NCBI RefSeq assembly: GCF_040629175.1
Contig: NZ_JBEXUX010000011.1
Coordinates: 1-64,000 of the forward strand
Direction of reading: 5' to 3'
Origin: Embleya sp040629175
GTDB lineage: Bacteria; Actinomycetota; Actinomycetes; Streptomycetales; Streptomycetaceae
Length of the DNA: 64,000 bases
The first letter of the stretch is position 1. Each line of letters begins with the position of its first letter. This document shows, one piece after another, positions 34,109 through 42,632 of the stretch. The notes under the pieces were generated by a model. It saw nothing but the letters and a program-made list of their open reading frames with translations, made no database searches and was not told the DNA's origin. The position numbers were made by a program, and so were the translations under genes.

Positions 34109-34314
34109 CATCTTCCTCGGGGCTTGGGGGCGGACGGTGAATACTGCTTCTGCTCGAAGTCGGCGCCGGAACCACCCGACGAGAAGCACCTCCTGCCCTC
34201 CTCCCGGTGAGTCGTGGGCGTGCGGCAGGAGCCGGTGGGGGAGGTCACAGCTTCTCGGCGGGGCCATGACCTCGCCCACCTGTCCCGTGCCGATGGTCCT
34301 GCCCGCACGACTGC

Positions 34315-34460
34315 CCTGCCGCCGATCCTCCAAGCATCGCTCGTTCGAGTGGATCGGCGCACACCTGGGCATTTCCCGGATGCAGGTCTCCCGATTGCCC
34401 GGCCGGACCGTGATCAGGCTGCGGACCGAACTGCTCGCCGATCGGGGCCCGATCGAGGAT
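34315..34460 (+). pseudogene. Remnant of a SigB/SigF-family sigma factor (region 4)
   Basis: In the frame that includes the ATG at 34266, the sequence SFEWIGAHLGISRMQVSRLPGRTVIRLRTELL matches the typical end of SigB/SigF sigma factors (IGISQMHVSRLLARTLTRLR). Regions 2 and 3 are missing, and a Pro interrupts the recognition helix. It lies next to an RsbW-like gene, its usual functional partner. Confidence 0.6.
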
Positions 34461-34596
34461 CGTGGTCGCCCGAGAATCGCCGGCGGCGCGCCGTCGAGGT
34501 GTCCGGGACGGCGAACGGCCCCGAAGTGCCGGGCCGCGCTCACCCGTTCGTGGGTGGGCGGCCGGCGCTTCGGGGCCGGGTGTCGCGGGGCGCGGG

Positions 34597-36162
34597 TCAG
34601 ACGGCGGTGGCCACGCGGGGTGCGGGGCGGGCGGCGGCGCCGGACCGGCGGGCCTGGGCGGTGTCGCTGCGGCGTCCGCGCGAGGAGGAACCGGAGCCGG
34701 TGCGGCGGGGGCGGTCCACCACGGGCGCGGTGATGACGACCGGGATTCCGGAGGGTGCCTGGGCGCCGGTGATCCGGGTCAGTTCGGCCTCGCCGGAGCG
34801 GACCTGGGTGATCTGCGGAGTGATGCCGGCGTCGGACATCAGGCGGACCATCCGGCGGCGCTCGCCGGGCAGGACCAGGGTGACCACGCTGCCGGACTCG
34901 CCGGCGCGTGCGGTCCGACCGCCGCGGTGCAGGTAGTCCTTGTGGTCGCTGGGCGGGTCGACGTTGACGACCAGGTCGAGGTTGTCCACGTGGATGCCGC
35001 GCGCGGCGACGTTGGTGGCCACCAGGACCGTGACGTGGCCGGACTTGAACCGGGTCAGCGTGCGGGTGCGCTCGGGCTGGGACTTGCCGCCGTGCAGCGC
35101 GGCGGCGCGGATGCCGCTGTCGAGCAGGTGCGTGGTGAGCCGGTCGACCGCGTGCTTGGTGTCCAGGAACATGATCACTCGGCCGTCGCGGGCGGCGATG
35201 TGCGTGGTCGTGGCGTTCTTGTCCGAACCCTGCACGTGCAGCACGTGGTGCTCCATCGTGGTGACCGCTCCCGCGGACGGGTCGACCGAGTGCACCACGG
35301 GGTCGTGCAGATACTTGCGCACCAACAGGTCGACGTTGCGGTCCAGGGTGGCCGAGAACAACATGCGCTGCCCGTCGGGGCGTACCCGGTCCAGGAGTTC
35401 GGTGACCTGGGGCATGAAGCCCATGTCCGCCATCTGGTCGGCCTCGTCCAGGACGGTGATGTCGACGTCGGTCAGCACGCACGCGCCGCGGTCCAGGAGG
35501 TCCTTGAGGCGACCGGGCGTGGCCACGACCACCTCGGCGCCGGCCCGCAGCGCGCCGATCTGGCGGCCGATCGGCATGCCGCCGGTCACCGCGGCCATCC
35601 GCATCCGCAGCGAACGGGCGTACGGGGTAAGGGCTTCGGTGACCTGCTGGGCCAATTCACGGGTGGGTACCAACACCAGCGCGAGCGGGTGCCTGGGCTC
35701 GGCGCGCCGGCCGCTGGTCCGGGCGAGCAGCGCCAGGCCGAAGGCCAGGGTCTTGCCCGATCCGGTCCGGCCCCGGCCCAGCACGTTGCGGCCGACCAGC
35801 GAGTTCGGCAGCGTCGCGGCCTGGATCGGGAACGGCTCGGTCATACCCAGACCGGTCAGCGTCGTCAGCAACTCGGACGGCATGTCCAACTCGGCGAAGG
35901 AGGCCACGGCCGGCAGCGCCGGAGTGACGGTCACCGGAAGCGCGAACTCCCCCCGCGCGCCCGAGGAACGACGGCCGGAACCACCGTATCCGCCGGAACC
36001 GCCCGAACGGCCGTAGCCGCCGGAGCGCCCCGAGGCACCGGAACGGCCGTAGCCGCTGCCGCCGCCATCGGCGGTCGAGCGGGCGTAGCCGCCGGAGCCG
36101 CCGCTACGGCCGCGGGAGGAGGAACCGTACGAAGAAGAGGTGGAGCGGGCGTTCGGGTTCAC
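34597..36162 (-). CDS. DEAD-box RNA helicase with Gly-rich N-terminus
   Basis: A 521-residue ATP-dependent RNA helicase. The Q motif is FPIQAATLP, motif I GRGRTGSGKT, Ia PTRELAQQ, II LDEADQM, III FSAT, V TNVAARGIH, VI HRGGRTARAG. A low-complexity tail of Ser-Gly-Tyr-Arg repeats (residues 5-66) precedes the core, and an Arg-rich tail follows; both probably bind RNA. It starts with GTG after AGGAAGG. It lies downstream of a cold-shock gene on the same strand, and such helicases act in cold adaptation and RNA decay. Confidence 0.95.
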   Translation of the reverse strand: MNPNARSTSSSYGSSSRGRSGGSGGYARSTADGGGSGYGRSGASGRSGGYGRSGGSGGYGGSGRRSSGARGEFALPVTVTPALPAVASFAELDMPSELLTTLTGLGMTEPFPIQAATLPNSLVGRNVLGRGRTGSGKTLAFGLALLARTSGRRAEPRHPLALVLVPTRELAQQVTEALTPYARSLRMRMAAVTGGMPIGRQIGALRAGAEVVVATPGRLKDLLDRGACVLTDVDITVLDEADQMADMGFMPQVTELLDRVRPDGQRMLFSATLDRNVDLLVRKYLHDPVVHSVDPSAGAVTTMEHHVLHVQGSDKNATTTHIAARDGRVIMFLDTKHAVDRLTTHLLDSGIRAAALHGGKSQPERTRTLTRFKSGHVTVLVATNVAARGIHVDNLDLVVNVDPPSDHKDYLHRGGRTARAGESGSVVTLVLPGERRRMVRLMSDAGITPQITQVRSGEAELTRITGAQAPSGIPVVITAPVVDRPRRTGSGSSSRGRRSDTAQARRSGAAARPAPRVATAV

Positions 36163-36483
36163 GGGGAACCTTCCTCGACACGGCGCGTACCGCGGAGACC
36201 CGGCAGCCGAAAGCCGCGCAAGGCGTCACGAGAACGAGCCGAAATGAAAAGCAGATATGAAGTGGGCGCGGAAATTCACGCAAAGACACTTCGAAAGGCG
36301 CGGCGCCGTCGGAACAAGGCTGCCGGTTCGAACGGACTGCAAAGTCCGGGGGCGATGGGCGGAGCGCGGCCATAAGCCGTCGGCTACTACCGCCCACCGG
36401 GCGGGGATACTGCGTCGCCTGCCGGCGCCACGACCCCGGGAAGAGGGACGAGCGGCCGGCGGCGGAAATACGGATACGAACGC

Positions 36484-36525
36484 CGTGCGAGGGCTCGCGA
36501 CCTTTCGGTGGCGAGCCCTCGCACG
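36484..36525 (-). terminator. Terminator of the cold-shock gene
   Basis: A perfect 15-base stem (36484-36498 with 36511-36525) and 12-base loop directly follow the cold-shock stop codon at 36542. It separates that gene from the helicase; the remaining 320 bases before the helicase contain no other gene. Confidence 0.85.
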
Positions 36526-36541
36526 GGGGCGCCGAAAGGCG

Positions 36542-36748
36542 TCAGGCCGGGACGATGTTCTCGGCCTGCGGGCCCTTCTGGCCCTGGGTGACGTCGAAGG
36601 AGACCTTCTGGCCCTCCTGGAGCTCACGGAAGCCCTGGGCGGAAATGTTCGAGTAGTGGGCGAAGACGTCGGGGCCGCCACCGTCCTGCTCGATGAAGCC
36701 GAAGCCCTTTTCCGCGTTGAACCACTTCACGGTGCCGGTGGTCGCCAT
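36542..36748 (-). CDS. Cold-shock protein (CspA family)
   Basis: A 68-residue cold-shock-domain protein, an RNA/DNA chaperone. RNP1 (KGFGFIEQ) and RNP2 (VFAHYSNI) are intact. The ATG at 36748 follows AAGGAGA. It has its own terminator and a long leader with a hairpin near 36.85 kb. It is followed by a DEAD-box helicase, a common cold-response partner. Confidence 0.97.
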   Translation of the reverse strand: MATTGTVKWFNAEKGFGFIEQDGGGPDVFAHYSNISAQGFRELQEGQKVSFDVTQGQKGPQAENIVPA

Positions 36749-36841
36749 ATCGTTCTCCTTCATTGGGGGGAGCAGTGCCGGATCCACATGGTGTGATTCC
36801 GCGTCGCCGCCTGGGGCCCATCCGGAGATGACCGGCCAAAC

Positions 36842-36877
36842 AAAAAATGCACCCACGGAACACGCCCGTCAGGTGCA
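36842..36877 (-). terminator. Hairpin with T6 tract in the cold-shock leader region
   Basis: Read on the minus strand, TGCACC pairs with GGTGCA and, inside it, ACGG with CCGT, followed at once by six T. This is a classic intrinsic terminator shape and rare in such GC-rich DNA. It lies 200 bases after the membrane protein gene at 37078 and about 95 bases before the cold-shock start, so it is either the terminator of the former or an attenuator in the latter's leader. Confidence 0.6.
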
Positions 36878-37077
36878 CACAAAGTTCATGGGTACCACAA
36901 CTGCAACTGGGATCAACGTAGCACGGATACCGACGCCTTCGCGGACGCCACCACCCGACCGGCGCCGACGACGGGGCCGCCACCCGGGGCCGTCGTCGCC
37001 CCGCCACGCTCGCCTGGATGGCGCGGGGCTTCGGGCCGGCACGCCCGACCCGAAGTGTCCCGACGACCCTGCCCGCG

Positions 37078-37500
37078 CTACCGGTTGCTCCGTTGTGGGT
37101 CGGTGCACAACGCCCAGATCACGGCGATGTCGATGGCGATGACCACGATCGACCACACCGGGTAGTAGGGCAGCCAGATGAAGTTGGCGATCATGCTCAG
37201 CCCGGCCAGGACCACGCCGATGATGCGGGCCCAGACCGCGCCGGTGAACAGCGCGATGCCGGCGAGGAAGATGACGACGCCCAGGATCAGATGGATCCAG
37301 CCCCAGCCGGTGGTGCTGAACGAGAACGAGTAGTTGCGCGTTTTGGCGACGATGTCGTCTTTGGCGATGGCGGCGATTCCCTGGAATACCGCCAGGATGC
37401 CGCCGAAGGTCATCATGACTCCGGCGAACGCGGCCCATCCCGACAACGAGCCGGGACCCGAATTCTGGCCCATGCCCGTCCGGTGTATGTGAGTGCTCAT
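37078..37500 (-). CDS. Four-helix membrane protein of the DUF7144 type
   Basis: A 140-residue membrane protein with four hydrophobic segments. WAAFAGVMMTFGGILAVFQGIAAI at the start and GWGWIHLILGVVIFLAGIALF in the middle are typical of a widespread actinobacterial family of unknown function. The ATG at 37500 follows GGAGG. Confidence 0.85.
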   Translation of the reverse strand: MSTHIHRTGMGQNSGPGSLSGWAAFAGVMMTFGGILAVFQGIAAIAKDDIVAKTRNYSFSFSTTGWGWIHLILGVVIFLAGIALFTGAVWARIIGVVLAGLSMIANFIWLPYYPVWSIVVIAIDIAVIWALCTDPQRSNR

Positions 37501-37803
37501 CGAGAGCCTCCTGCGCCAGGCAGTGCTTCGAGGACGTCCCCTCGTTCCACACTGACCCTGTCGGCAGGGCCCCGCGACTCGGCCGCACAGGCGGACACGA
37601 CGTTCGGCGGGGCGGATCACCACCCGCGACGAGCCGGTGTCGATTCGGGCACCGACTGCCGTACCACTGCCAACCGTTTAGGCTGAAAGGTGAGGCTCCC
37701 GGCTTCGGGAACGGTGATCGAGCGCGTCCGCCGACAGGGATGCCGGGGGAGGCGGCCGGGCCCTCGAGGACTCGCCGCATCCTCCCGACGGAGGAGGAGA
37801 ACC
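37501..37803. other. Divergent intergenic stretch, no gene seen
   Basis: About 300 bases between the membrane protein and protease genes. It must hold both promoters; none could be assigned with confidence. Confidence 0.4.
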
Positions 37804-39042
37804 ATGCCTTCGAACCCGCACACCCCGGTTTCCAACCAGCCCCAGGGCGAGACGGTCGGCACCGATGAGCAGGAGCTCTCCCGGCCGCCCTCGCACGGTG
37901 TGGGGCACGAGACCGCTCAACAGACCGGCGGTGGCCGGGAGCAGGTGAAAGGGCACTCGCCGCCGGTGCCCGGATCGTGGTCGGCGAAGGACTGGGCCGC
38001 ACCCAGCCTGCAGTCGCCCGACATCGGGGAGGCGTCGTTCGGTCCGCCGCCGTCTCCTCCCGAGACCGTGCACGGTCCGGACAACCGGACGCAGATCACG
38101 AACACCTCGGAGTATCCCTGGCGCGCGTACGCGTCCTTGCTGATCACCGCCGCGGACGGCTCCACCTGGCTCGGTACGGCCTGGTTCATCGGCCCACACA
38201 CCCTGGCGACCGCCGGTCACTGCGTCTACATCACGAACAGTGGCGTTCCGGGGCGCGACGGATGGGTCAGAAGCATTCAGGTCATGCCGGGCCGCGACGG
38301 CACGTCCCTTCCCTACGGATTCGTGACCGCCGCCATCTTCCACTCGGTGACGGGCTGGACGATCTCGGCGGACGAGAACTACGACTACGGCGCGATCGTC
38401 ATCCCCACCGACCTGGGCAGTACCACGGGGTGGCTCGGTATCGGGACGTGGCCGTCCGCCGATCTGCTCGCCACGACGGGCAACATCGCCGGCTATCCCG
38501 CCGACAAGACCGACGGGACCATGTGGTTCGACAGCAGGCAGATCGGTTCGGTGACGCCGATGAAGGTGTACTACGACATCGACACCGCCGGCGGGCAAAG
38601 TGGTACGGCCGTCTACCGGGTCGTCGACGGGGAGCGCTACGGCTTCGCCATCCACGCCTACGGCGGGGTGACCGTGAACTCCGGGACGCGAATCAACGCC
38701 GACGTGTACGACAACCTGTCGGCCTGGACGGACGCGCGGACCACGACGCGGGCGGCTCCCGTGCAAGTGCCGAGGGACAGCGGCACCTCCTACCTCATCA
38801 CGGGAGCGGTACGCGACAGGACAGGCGCCCCCGTCCCGCGAGCTCGCGTCTATCTGGTCGACGGGCCGATGCCGTATCCGGACGTCGCCGTGTCGACCGG
38901 CGGCGACGGGCGTTTCGCGCTCTCCGTCCCGGCCGGCGGCCTGTACACGGCCGAGTGCCGGACGCGGGACGAAAAGCAGACGCGGGCCACGACCCTGGTG
39001 GACGGCGACCGTCCCGCGGAAGTCGAACTCCGGCTCGTCTGA
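37804..39042 (+). CDS. Trypsin-like serine protease with C-terminal Cna-like domain
   Basis: A 412-residue protein. A disordered Pro/Gly/Gln-rich N-terminus (1-90) precedes an S1B/V8-like protease domain with His in TLATAGHC, Asp in NYDYGAIV and Ser in GGQSGTAV. A carboxypeptidase-regulatory-like beta sandwich forms the end (about 335-412, ITGAVRDRTGAPVPRARVYL). No signal peptide is seen at the ATG 37804, which has a strong GAGGAGGAGA ribosome site. So it may be cytoplasmic or leave by an unusual route. It converges on the RiPP-like operon, which leaves open a role in leader removal or in the nearby conflict system. Confidence 0.85.
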   Translation: MPSNPHTPVSNQPQGETVGTDEQELSRPPSHGVGHETAQQTGGGREQVKGHSPPVPGSWSAKDWAAPSLQSPDIGEASFGPPPSPPETVHGPDNRTQITNTSEYPWRAYASLLITAADGSTWLGTAWFIGPHTLATAGHCVYITNSGVPGRDGWVRSIQVMPGRDGTSLPYGFVTAAIFHSVTGWTISADENYDYGAIVIPTDLGSTTGWLGIGTWPSADLLATTGNIAGYPADKTDGTMWFDSRQIGSVTPMKVYYDIDTAGGQSGTAVYRVVDGERYGFAIHAYGGVTVNSGTRINADVYDNLSAWTDARTTTRAAPVQVPRDSGTSYLITGAVRDRTGAPVPRARVYLVDGPMPYPDVAVSTGGDGRFALSVPAGGLYTAECRTRDEKQTRATTLVDGDRPAEVELRLV

Positions 39043-39107
39043 CTCCGGATCATCCGAGGATCACCCGAGCGAATCACCGGAGTTCGCCGACCGCAGGACG
39101 GTCCGGT

Positions 39108-40370
39108 TCAGCCCGACCGGCCGACCACCGAATGCGCCGAGAAGGCGGCGCGGTACCGCTCCCGGCTCAGGGGCGGTGTCGTGGTGACGGCGGTGTTGTC
39201 CGCCACATGGCGCGGGTCGCGCATGCCGGCCAACGCGCACGTCACCCCCGGGGTGGAACGCGCGAACTGAATCGCGCGTTGTGCGTCCGTGGCCAGATCC
39301 GGTATCACGCCGGAGATCCAACCGGGCAGGTCCGCGGCACTGCGGCCCTGCAACAACGAGGCACTCGCCAGCACGGTGAAACCCAGTTCGTCGGCGGTCG
39401 CGAGCACGTTGTGCTCGTCCCCGGCCAACGAACGCAAGGCGTCGAGCATGCCGAGATTCACCGGAAGTTGCACGAACCCGAAGTGGTGGCGATCACCGGC
39501 GACCTCTCGGGCCAGGCTTTCCAGGGACCGCAGGGACAAGGAACCATCGAAGAAGCCGTCCCACGTCGCCACGCCGTAGTGCGCGATCAGGCCCTCGGCC
39601 ACGGCCTGCTCCAGTCGCTCGAACGCCCGCCTCATCCGCGAGGCGAACATCGATGCGTCGACGAATCGGAGCTGTGTCTCGGGATTGTGCAGGTAGTAGA
39701 CGTCGACCACGGCCAAGCCCAGGTTGCGACGGCTTCGTTCGAGTTGATCGGAGAGAAACGCGGGCGCCATGCAGTGCGTTCCCGCCACCTCGTCGGCCCG
39801 CAGCGAGCCCGGCGCAATCGCACCCGAGGTGAGGAATCCGGCCTTCGTGCAGACCAGCACGCCCTCTCGGTCGCCGCCGTCCTGCGCGGCGAAGAGGCGC
39901 AGCGCGGCACCCACGTTGCGCTCCGAGCGTTGGCAACGGTAGTTCAAGGAGGTGTCGATGACGTTGACGCCGGCGCGCAGCGCGCCGCGGATCGCGGCGA
40001 CGTATGCCGCGTCGGTTTCATCGTCCATCGCACCGCGGTAGGTTCCGATGCCCACGCTCGACAGGAATATCTCGCGCGTCTCACGATAGAAGTCGACGGT
40101 CCGTCCGCCGAACGAGGCCGCGAAAGCGGCCGTTCCTCGCCTGTTCGCGGATCCGGCCGACAATGCGGCCGTGGGGTCGAGGGCCGGCTGTGCTGCGGAG
40201 CCGGATGCCGGGGTCGTCCCCCGTGCTCCAGGGGTATCCGAGACCGGACGGTCCTGCCCGTCCAGCCGGGCGAGTTGGCGTTGCAGGCTCTCGAACTCGC
40301 CGACGGAGAGCGATTCGCCGCGCCGCAGGACATCGAGAATCGAACGGAGGCCGGGATGGTGGATTTCCAT
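39108..40370 (-). CDS. Aldo/keto reductase with N-terminal leader-like domain
   Basis: A 420-residue protein. The C-terminal 320 residues are an aldo/keto reductase barrel with the catalytic set Asp139 and Tyr144 (IDTSLNY), Lys176 (CTKAGF) and His228 (YYLHNPE); it would reduce a carbonyl with NADPH. The first 40 residues are extra for this family and match the N-terminus of the small peptide encoded at 41889-42206 without gaps (9 of 33 identical, including LR, LS, E and LQ). They are joined by a disordered linker to the barrel. It is the last gene of the operon, 10 bases after the HExxH enzyme, so it probably acts on the same peptide. Confidence 0.88.
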   Translation of the reverse strand: MEIHHPGLRSILDVLRRGESLSVGEFESLQRQLARLDGQDRPVSDTPGARGTTPASGSAAQPALDPTAALSAGSANRRGTAAFAASFGGRTVDFYRETREIFLSSVGIGTYRGAMDDETDAAYVAAIRGALRAGVNVIDTSLNYRCQRSERNVGAALRLFAAQDGGDREGVLVCTKAGFLTSGAIAPGSLRADEVAGTHCMAPAFLSDQLERSRRNLGLAVVDVYYLHNPETQLRFVDASMFASRMRRAFERLEQAVAEGLIAHYGVATWDGFFDGSLSLRSLESLAREVAGDRHHFGFVQLPVNLGMLDALRSLAGDEHNVLATADELGFTVLASASLLQGRSAADLPGWISGVIPDLATDAQRAIQFARSTPGVTCALAGMRDPRHVADNTAVTTTPPLSRERYRAAFSAHSVVGRSG

Positions 40371-40380
40371 GTCACCCGCC

Positions 40381-41892
40381 TTACCGGTCGAGGGCCTTCA
40401 TGAGCACCGCGCTGGAGCGCTCCACCATGTCCCGGACTCCCTCGTCCACGTCACGGGCCGGCGAAAGCTCGTAGCGGCGGGGACAGGCGTCGAGCAGCGT
40501 CTGCGCGATCACTTTTCGCACGGACGCGAATCGTTCGAAGGGCTCCTGGGCTTCGGAGGTTTCGACGGCCTGGTCGAAGGACGTCGGATCGTGCCCGATC
40601 GCGGTCAGTGCCGACCGGGCGCATTGCACCTCGTCCGCCAGCAACCCGGGGATCAGGGAGCGGACTTCGGCGTCGATCGTGTCGTCGGAGGCCATCGATC
40701 GAATCATCGAGGCCTCGCGCCAGAACCGGTCGAGCAGCAAGTGCACGAACGATTCCTCGACCTGGGGATCGGGGTCGACCACGTCCAACACGGTGTCGAG
40801 CCAGTCCACGGTGCGGTGACCGGCCGGACCCAGCTCCCGCCGGTACTGCTCTCTGCCGATCTGCTCGCGCAGGTATCGGGCGCGGGCGAGCGCGGTGCGC
40901 GGGCCCGTCATCTCGATCGGTCCGTACCGCTTCGTGTACTGCCGATCGCCGTCGGACTCGCGTGCCGCCCTGGTGAACAGCGCCAGGTAGACGTAGACGT
41001 GGTAGGCCGCCAGGGCCCGATGCACGTCCCAGTGGTTTCCGCGCGTGGAGTCGGGCATGTTCCACAACGAGTGGACCAAGGGCCGGTCCGCGCGGGCGAA
41101 GTCCGGGACGAGAAGGGTATGACCCGCTCGAAGGTCGTAGAGCTGCTGGTGCAGCGATTCGTGCAGCAGGTGCTCCGCCAGTGCCCAGGGATTGCACAGC
41201 GTGCGCTGGTTCAGGAAGATCGTTCCGCTGACCTTGTACTCGGAGCTGGATCGGGTCCCCTCCCATTGGCCCACGGGAGCGAAGACGGCGAGCAGGTGGG
41301 TGTGGCTGAGGACGCTGCGCGTCACCTTCGGCAGGACCTCCTCCAGCAAGCGAACGGCCTTGGCCACCATCGCGAGTTCGTCGTCGCCGGGGGTGTGCAG
41401 GGTCAGACCGTAGTGAGCCGCCACGATGTCGCGGAAGGCGTCGGTGACGACCGTTTCGGGGCCGTCGTCGCGCCACACCCATCCGTAGTGGGAAGCCGTA
41501 CCCAGGTGATCCGACAGCTCGGGTCCCAGCAGGCCGGGCACCCCCGCGTCGAGATTGCGGATGGCGCGTCGCAGAATCTCCCGACAGTGCTCCGAAGGAA
41601 TCCCGTAGGGGATTTCGTCCTCGATCTGGACATGGAGGTACTGCACCGCACACCGGAACACCGTGTCGCCCACGATCCGGTAGCGGGTCTGCGCGTCCGC
41701 GCGGTCCAACGCGTCGAGGACCTCACGAGCGAGCGGCAACCGATCGCCGATGCTCTCGAGTCGGCGCCGGTAGCAGGCATGGAGCCTGCTCGTCACGTAG
41801 TCGGAGTCGCCGAACGGGTGCTTGGCGAGCAACTCGTCGAGCTCGTCGACCGGCAGCGCGCCGGGCGACGCGGTACTCGTCGCCTGGGTCAC
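40381..41892 (-). CDS. HExxH-motif protein, probable peptide beta-hydroxylase
   Basis: A 503-residue protein with a metal-binding HExxH at residues 244-248 (LLHESLHQQ). The surroundings (GTIFLNQRT upstream, then a region rich in His, HSLWNMPDSTRGNHWDVHRALAAYHVYVYLALF) fit the alpha-ketoglutarate-HExxH family of peptide beta-hydroxylases found in RiPP clusters, rather than a protease. The GTG start at 41892 overlaps the stop of the peptide gene (GTGA), which fixes the start and couples the two. The assignment to the hydroxylase family is from memory of its motif and context; the reaction here is inferred. Confidence 0.75.
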   Translation of the reverse strand: MTQATSTASPGALPVDELDELLAKHPFGDSDYVTSRLHACYRRRLESIGDRLPLAREVLDALDRADAQTRYRIVGDTVFRCAVQYLHVQIEDEIPYGIPSEHCREILRRAIRNLDAGVPGLLGPELSDHLGTASHYGWVWRDDGPETVVTDAFRDIVAAHYGLTLHTPGDDELAMVAKAVRLLEEVLPKVTRSVLSHTHLLAVFAPVGQWEGTRSSSEYKVSGTIFLNQRTLCNPWALAEHLLHESLHQQLYDLRAGHTLLVPDFARADRPLVHSLWNMPDSTRGNHWDVHRALAAYHVYVYLALFTRAARESDGDRQYTKRYGPIEMTGPRTALARARYLREQIGREQYRRELGPAGHRTVDWLDTVLDVVDPDPQVEESFVHLLLDRFWREASMIRSMASDDTIDAEVRSLIPGLLADEVQCARSALTAIGHDPTSFDQAVETSEAQEPFERFASVRKVIAQTLLDACPRRYELSPARDVDEGVRDMVERSSAVLMKALDR

Positions 41893-42206
41893 GAGCCGGC
41901 TCCGTGCTGAGGAGGAGACTGGGCCGGCGAGGGCTTGTGGCCACCCTCGTGGCACGGCGTGCCGCCGGGGGCCGCGGCGGACTCGTGCAGATGGTCGAGG
42001 AGGCCCTGAATTTCCTGAAGGCTCGTGTGGTGGTCGGTGTAATGCGAGTTCGGGGTCGAGTGTGTGGTGTGGTGGGTGGTGTCCACCGAGGACCTGTTCT
42101 CCAGCTGGTCGACGTGGCCCTGCAGCGTCAACACTTCCTCGGCCGACAGAGCAGTCTGCGCTCGAAGTTTCCTCATGATCTCTTCGATGCTCTGCGAATC
42201 CGCCAT
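41889..42206 (-). CDS. Probable RiPP precursor peptide with His/Thr-rich core
   Basis: A 105-residue protein. Residues 1-40 form an amphipathic leader (SIEEIMRKLR...LSAEEVLTLQ). Residues 43-62 are 16 of 20 His, Thr or Ser in the order TTHHTTHSTPNSHYTDHHTS. A second amphipathic stretch (LQEIQGLLDHLHE) and a Gly/Pro/His-rich tail with one Cys follow. The ATG at 42206 has GGAG 8 bases upstream. It is the first gene of the operon and is coupled to the HExxH enzyme. A core rich in beta-hydroxylatable residues beside a predicted beta-hydroxylase points to a modified peptide. Alternatively it may be a metal-binding partner protein. Confidence 0.72.
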   Translation of the reverse strand: MADSQSIEEIMRKLRAQTALSAEEVLTLQGHVDQLENRSSVDTTHHTTHSTPNSHYTDHHTSLQEIQGLLDHLHESAAAPGGTPCHEGGHKPSPAQSPPQHGAGS

Positions 42207-42632
42207 GACGGGCTCCATTCTCGGGAACGGGTGGCGGAAGAACACGCGTTCCCCGGCCACCGACGTCGACGCTTCGCCCGCTCGGCTCCGGGGACCCGAG
42301 ATGTTCGGTCGTACCCCGGCAGGCGGTGGGACCGCAGCGTGGGAGGTACGACGGCGAAGACGTCCTTCGTCGAGTAAAACCACACCGGAGTCGAATCACC
42401 CGTATACAGAGCCGTGCCATTCGGGTGACCGTGCCCATCGGCCGCTTCGGGGGGAAACCGCCACCGCGGCGACCACCGCATGGCGGGCCGTGGTGACCGC
42501 CCGTTCGGATGGTGAACAGCCGCGGGGCCGAGCCCATCTCGCCTGGGCTGTATGGCCCCACGAGCCGTCGGTCGGGATCGCGGCAGACGGCTCTGCCGCG
42601 CGCCGGCGGGGTCCACGACCGCCGTCGGAAGG
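42207..42632. other. Region upstream of the precursor gene, no gene seen
   Basis: About 425 bases between the caspase-propeller gene and the peptide gene on the same strand. It should contain the promoter of the RiPP-like operon. No second short peptide gene could be supported. Confidence 0.4.

Noticed and set aside
40381..41892. HExxH protein as a zinc metalloprotease
   Set aside because: No export signal and no typical third ligand motif of gluzincins or metzincins was seen. The coupling to a short peptide gene and a reductase fits the peptide hydroxylase type better, though this is not proven.
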